From contig JAJZAL010000070.1 of assembly GCA_021799405.1 (NCBI GenBank), forward strand, positions 1 to 8,076: 8,076 bases of DNA, in the 5' to 3' direction. The notes under the pieces are model-generated. The model saw only the letters and a program-made list of their open reading frames with translations, was not told the DNA's origin and searched no databases. The position numbers were made by a program, and so were the translations under genes. Shown here piece by piece: positions 5,049 to 8,076 of this stretch. This DNA comes from Acidobacteriota bacterium. Lineage in GTDB: Bacteria; Acidobacteriota; Terriglobia; Terriglobales; Acidobacteriaceae. Position 1 is the first letter of the stretch; each line of letters opens with the position of its first letter.

Positions 5049-6141
5049 ATGCGCATTTTTCGGGTTCTCTCGACTTGCGGCGTGGCCTGTCCTGCCGTAG
5101 TGTGGTTGCCGGCGATGTTCTTGGCGGTCAATCTGTGGGTGCAGACTGCCGGTTCAATTTCAGGCTTTGTTGCCGATACAACGAGTGGTGTAATCCCGGG
5201 CGCAGCCATTACCCTGACCAACGTGCAAACAAATTCAGTCCGCCACACTGTTGGCACCAGAGCGGGTGACGATCTCTTTTACGCTGTTTCTCCGGGAATC
5301 TATAGCATCTCTGTTACACGCTCAGGCTTTGAAAGCACCACAATTCCGAACGTTCGGGTGCAAGTGCAGCAGGCACTGGTGCTCAATCTCACGCTTCATC
5401 TTGGGGTGGTGTCGCAAACAGTCACCGTTGCCGCAACAAACGACCTACTGCAAGATTCAATGCCACTCTCGGTACCGATGTAGAAAGCCAAGCCATCACG
5501 CAAATGCCGCTGAATGGCAGAAACTACTTAGTCTTTACTGAGCTTGCGGCAAACGCTCACACACTCTCACCGCGGGAAGGCCAAGCCAGCGTGTGGCTAG
5601 GCGGGAGCCGCTCTCAAGAGTCTGTCTCTGTCGGCGGTCAGCGTATCATGTTTGACCGCTACACGTTGGATGGCATCGTCAATACCGACGTAGACTACAA
5701 CAGCTTTGTCGTGGAGCCCACCGTCGACGCTATTCAGGAGATGAAGGTACAGACCGGCGTATATCTCGCCGAATTCGATTACAATGCAACACAAGGTCAA
5801 CGTAGTGACCAAGAATGGCACAGATCAATATCACGGGGCTGGGTTCGAGTTCCTTCGCAATAACTACGAAGACGCGCTACCATAGAACTTCACGACGATT
5901 CCTACCACTATGGCACCGTACCAATATAACGATTGGGGGTTTGTAGCCGACGGCCCGATTTCTATCCCGCGGGTTTTCAACGGAAAAAATCGCTAGTTTT
6001 TTATAGCCAATGACGAATGGTTTTCGTCCATCTCTACCGTTCTCAGCCTTCGCGATCTTACCTACTCAGCAGGTATTAGATGGCGACTTTAGTCAGTTCA
6101 CAGAAACACAAGGCGGCAACATAGAATCGCCTCCAATTTGA
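5049..6141 (+). pseudogene. TonB-dependent receptor, leader + regulatory domain + plug, multiply frameshifted
   Basis: The natural start is probably ATG 5049. A signal peptide (MRIFRVLST... to about LWVQ) precedes a carboxypeptidase-regulatory-like domain (GSISGFVADTTSGVIPGAAI, then TLTNVQTN, with SGFESTTIPNVRVQVQQ). A 1-nt deletion near 5458 breaks the frame. The next frame (from ~5460) continues TDVESQAITQMPLNGRNYL and the plug, including SVGGQRIMFDRYTLDG and AIQEMKVQTGVYLAEFDYNA. A shift near 5794 leads to VNVVTKNGTDQYHGAGFEFL, with stops at 5883-5885 and 5994-5996. A third shift near 6045 gives ILPTQQVLDGDFSQFTE before TGA. This layout is the acidobacterial oligosaccharide-transporter type of outer-membrane receptor, normally about 1000-1200 residues. 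The entire beta-barrel is missing, so it cannot transport. It lies just upstream of the enolase-superfamily gene. Confidence 0.85.
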
Positions 6142-6146
6142 GAGGA
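6141..6146 (+). promoter_or_regulatory. Ribosome binding site of the enolase-superfamily gene
   Basis: AGAGGA lies 8 nt upstream of ATG 6155, good Shine-Dalgarno spacing, and supports this start over the internal ATG at codon 31 (6245). It also overlaps the end of the receptor remnant. Confidence 0.65.
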
Positions 6147-6154
6147 ATAATACA

Positions 6155-7375
6155 ATGTTAACTCGTAGAGAGTGTCTGGTGCGCCTTCCACTCTGGACGG
6201 CCGCAGTGGGGGATGCTGCGGCTGGTACCGTAAGTACCGCAAGCATGAAATCCGCCATTGAGATCACGGTTGGCAATCTTGAGACCTTTGTTGTTCATGT
6301 AAACAGGCGTGGCGACTGGGTGTTCGTGCGACTTGGATCGAGCGCGGGGCTGAGGGGGATCGGCGAAGCATCGCAGGGCGGAGACGATCATCTTACCCTC
6401 CAGTACCTTCAGCAATTCGCTGATCTTCTCAAAGGGCGGAGCGTCTTCGACATCGAGTGGCTGCGAAAGCAGGTGACGCCAGCCATTCGGACGCGTGGCC
6501 ATAGCGCGGTTTGTGCGTTGAGCGCCCTGGAACAATGCTGCTGGGACATAATTGGTCAAGCCTTAAATGTTCCTGTTTACGACCTGTTTGGAGGCGCCCA
6601 ACGGACTTCCATCCCGCTTTACGCAAACATTAATCGCTCCACGGATCCACGCACGCCTGCCGGTTTTGCGGCCATGGCGGAGCAGGCGCTGAGAGGCGGA
6701 TTCAATGCAATCAAGCTTGCACCTTGGGACGAAATCCCTAAAGGTCTGCACGGCGGTCCCAAAGGCGAACAGCTTACGCAACAGGGGATCGACCGAGCGG
6801 AGGCTGTGAGGAAAGCCATTGGGCCGGAATATGACCTGCTGCTCGATGGGCACAGCAAGTTTGATGTAGAGCACGCGCTAAGATTGCTGCCTAAGCTCGC
6901 CCCCTTAAATCCATTCTGGCTTGAGGAAGTTACGTTACCAGCCGGACTGCCCACGATTCGCCACTTTTCGGAGTTGGCGAAGTATATGCCTATTGCGGGC
7001 GGGGAAATGCGCTATGGTGCCGAGGCTTTTTACCCATATATGACCTCCGGGGCTGTCGATATCTTAATGCCCGATGTTAAGTATTGCGGCGGAATGCTCG
7101 AAGTCAAGAAGGTAGGGATTCTGGGGGCGGCAGCGGGATTGAAGGTTTCGCCACATGACCCGGCGGGTCCAGTTGCTGCCGCCGCCACGGCGCAGGTTTG
7201 TGCCACACTTGAAAACTTTCTGATTCTAGAATTTGCATTTGGCGAAGTGCCTTGGCGTGCCGAACTCATCGATCCGCCGGAAGACACTTCCCATGGCCAG
7301 CTTCAAGTTTCTTCACGTCCAGGTTTGGGAATTCGCCTAAATGAAAAGGCGATTGCCAGATACAAAGTGCTGTAG
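6155..7375 (+). CDS. Enolase-superfamily (mandelate racemase/muconate lactonizing) enzyme, sugar-acid dehydratase-like
   Basis: An intact 406-residue protein of the mandelate racemase subgroup, which abstracts the alpha proton of a carboxylate using Mg2+. The leader MLTRRECLVRLPLWTAAVG has a twin-arginine-like TRRxCL motif, suggesting export, but an Asp at position 20 weakens the hydrophobic core. Residues ~35-150 form the capping domain and the rest the barrel. Candidate active-site residues are Lys187 (AIKLAPW), metal ligand Asp231 with His233 (LLLDGHSKF), Glu257 (WLEEVT), Glu284 (AGGEMRY), Asp307 (MPDVKYCGG) and His334 (SPHDPAGP). The D-x-H pair plus the later P-H-x-P motif resemble D-galactonate-type dehydratases, so a sugar-acid dehydratase is likely; the exact substrate cannot be told. 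The location next to galactosidase, fucosidase and receptor genes fits sugar catabolism. Codon use is unremarkable and no frame lesion is seen. Confidence 0.9.
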   Translation: MLTRRECLVRLPLWTAAVGDAAAGTVSTASMKSAIEITVGNLETFVVHVNRRGDWVFVRLGSSAGLRGIGEASQGGDDHLTLQYLQQFADLLKGRSVFDIEWLRKQVTPAIRTRGHSAVCALSALEQCCWDIIGQALNVPVYDLFGGAQRTSIPLYANINRSTDPRTPAGFAAMAEQALRGGFNAIKLAPWDEIPKGLHGGPKGEQLTQQGIDRAEAVRKAIGPEYDLLLDGHSKFDVEHALRLLPKLAPLNPFWLEEVTLPAGLPTIRHFSELAKYMPIAGGEMRYGAEAFYPYMTSGAVDILMPDVKYCGGMLEVKKVGILGAAAGLKVSPHDPAGPVAAAATAQVCATLENFLILEFAFGEVPWRAELIDPPEDTSHGQLQVSSRPGLGIRLNEKAIARYKVL

Positions 7376-7534
7376 TGGAAAACTGTGATCTGCTTCTTCC
7401 CGGCTTCATCTGCGGTTCACTACCAACCACTCCGTTTGCGTTCATCCCCCTACTTCAGCACAGTGGAAACCAGAGCGAAAGAATGTGATTGCTCGTACGC
7501 GTCTTTCAATTACCCATGAGGTGGTATCCAGTAT

Positions 7535-7542
7535 CTTTCGCA
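7535..7542 (+). other. Intron-binding site 1 (IBS1) in the 5' exon
   Basis: CTTTCGCA immediately precedes the intron's first base and can pair over eight positions (one G-U) with TGCGAAGG at 7723-7730 inside the intron. In group II introns this IBS1-EBS1 pairing fixes the 5' splice site and the insertion target. A weaker IBS2 candidate, TATCC at 7525-7529, can pair with GGATA at 7697-7701. Confidence 0.6.
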
Positions 7543-7628
7543 GTGCGCCGGGCGACCGGCAAGGAGTAGTCGCTGAGAGTCCAACACGATGAAGGAGTAG
7601 CGAACCACATCGGCCCCGAGCCGTGCGT

Positions 7629-7648
7629 CCTCACCCGCAAGGGTGAGG
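7629..7648 (+). ncRNA. GNRA-capped hairpin in intron domain I
   Basis: An uninterrupted 8-bp stem with a GCAA tetraloop. GNRA loops in domain I commonly dock into receptors elsewhere in the ribozyme, such as the theta or zeta contacts. Which contact this one makes is not determined here. Confidence 0.6.
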
Positions 7649-7901
7649 GCGAAGCGTCGGTAGGCGAGTTCACAGGCCAGCCATTGAGCCGCGTAAGGAT
7701 AGAGTCCGGGCGCCGTCGCTGTTGCGAAGGCGGAAGGCAAGACGATGAGGTACGTAATCGCGAGTGCCTGATCGGCCAGGCGTGGTCGGAGAACCTGGCA
7801 TGTGAAGAAGCCTCTTGCGCGGGAACCGGGAGATCCCAGGTCCGACCAGCAGGGAAAAGCCTGATGGTCCGCGCCGTGAAGGCGAGGAGCCGCAACCGGC
7901 G

Positions 7902-8076
7902 ATGAACGGTCATGGGAAGTCAGACTCTGCCATAGTAGCGAAGAAGTCCGCGAACAAGGCCGGTTCGCCGGCGGCGGAGCAGATGGAGCCAAGGGCGGAG
8001 ACCGAGGGAAATGTGACCCAGCAAAGCACGTGCCGGGCACAGAACCGGGCAAGCGTGTACCAGGCGCTGGAGCGCA
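7902..8076 (+). CDS. ltrA: Group II intron reverse transcriptase/maturase, N-terminal 58 codons (cut by window end)
   Basis: ATG 7902, preceded by GAGGAG at 7884-7889, opens a frame that stays open to the window end. It encodes MNGHGKSDSAIVAKKSANKA, a low-complexity stretch, then GNVTQQSTCRAQNRASVYQA and LER. The 'G...QQST.RAQ.R.SV.QALER' string is the conserved start of LtrA-like group II intron maturases, shortly before the reverse transcriptase RT-0 region. The full protein is expected to be about 420-600 residues with reverse transcriptase, maturase (domain X) and possibly HNH endonuclease parts, none of which is visible here. It is needed for splicing and mobility of the intron that contains it. 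Whether the gene is intact cannot be judged. Confidence 0.85.
   Translation, partial: MNGHGKSDSAIVAKKSANKAGSPAAEQMEPRAETEGNVTQQSTCRAQNRASVYQALER

Larger units (their letters stand above)
7543..8076 (+). mobile_element. Group II intron, 5' part (continues past the window end)
   Basis: The element begins GTGCGCCGGGCGACCGGC, matching the GUGYG start of bacterial group II introns and a common domain I opening. Within domain I a perfect 8-bp hairpin CCTCACCC/GGGTGAGG closed by a GCAA (GNRA) tetraloop lies at 7629-7648. A CGCC/GGCG stem at 7711-7732 presents TGCGAA (7723-7728) as the probable EBS1 loop, complementary to the exon just upstream of 7543. From 7902 an intron-encoded reverse transcriptase begins, as expected for domain IV. 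Domains V and VI and the 3' splice site are beyond the window. The intron is a self-splicing ribozyme and retroelement that moves by target-primed reverse transcription. Lengthy open frames on the opposite strand across 7506-8052 are shadows of the structured RNA. Confidence 0.88.

Noticed and set aside
7368..7461. Inverted repeat GTGCTG/CAGCAC flanking the 3' side of the enolase-superfamily gene
   Set aside because: Six-base arms 82 nt apart with no T-tract; too weak for a terminator and expected by chance. The 7376-7542 spacer shows no other feature than the intron-binding site.
7506..8052. Two long minus-strand open frames over the right end
   Set aside because: They run antisense through group II intron domain I and the start of the maturase; such frames are common artefacts over structured intron RNA.
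1..8076. CRISPR array, tRNA or rRNA genes, riboswitches
   Set aside because: No regularly spaced repeats, cloverleaf-like genes or known riboswitch cores were seen on either strand.

Overview
The window looks like an accessory, decaying carbohydrate-utilisation region of a GC-rich soil-type bacterium, most likely an acidobacterium. This is inferred from the gene content: a TonB-dependent receptor with an N-terminal carboxypeptidase-regulatory-like domain and a PLNGRNYL-type plug motif, several arylsulfatase pieces, GH27 and GH29 glycosidases, and a Tat-like leader on an enolase-superfamily enzyme. No rRNA or other marker gene is present to fix the taxonomy. Only two chromosomal genes look intact: a lipoprotein GH27 alpha-galactosidase (minus strand, 1951-3507) and an enolase-superfamily sugar-acid dehydratase-like enzyme (plus strand, 6155-7375).

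Left part (1-1900): the C-terminal third of an AbiEii/AbiGii-type nucleotidyltransferase toxin (minus strand) abuts the 3' part of an arylsulfatase gene (minus strand, one internal stop). Near 1195 this is fused head-to-head to the 3' part of a different sulfatase gene on the plus strand. Next come the last ~60 codons of an IS21-type istA (minus strand) and the last ~80 codons of a GH29 alpha-L-fucosidase gene (plus strand, one internal stop).

Middle (1900-4860): the intact GH27 gene is followed by an intrinsic terminator. It is transcribed divergently from a GH29 alpha-L-fucosidase gene. The shared spacer holds a near-consensus sigma70-type promoter and a perfect palindrome that could be a sugar-repressor operator. 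The fucosidase gene carries a C-tract frameshift and a 2-nt deletion. It is cut off near 4190 by a remnant of IS66 tnpB and tnpA, both on the minus strand. An unassigned 3' gene fragment follows at 4680-4857.

Right part (4860-8076): a TonB-dependent receptor pseudogene keeps only the leader, regulatory domain and plug, with several frameshifts and stops. It directly precedes the intact enolase-superfamily gene. The window ends inside a group II intron whose 5' end is at 7543. The boundary is supported by base pairing between the 5' exon and a loop in the intron, and the intron-encoded reverse transcriptase starts at 7902 and runs off the end.

Inferred biology: a gene set for taking up and breaking down galactose- and fucose-containing (possibly sulfated) polysaccharides, with oxidised sugars dehydrated by the enolase-superfamily enzyme, has been broken up by insertion sequences, inversion and point decay. 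I did not find a convincing new system. The notable features are the pattern of decay, the two surviving genes, the divergent regulatory region and the intron boundary.
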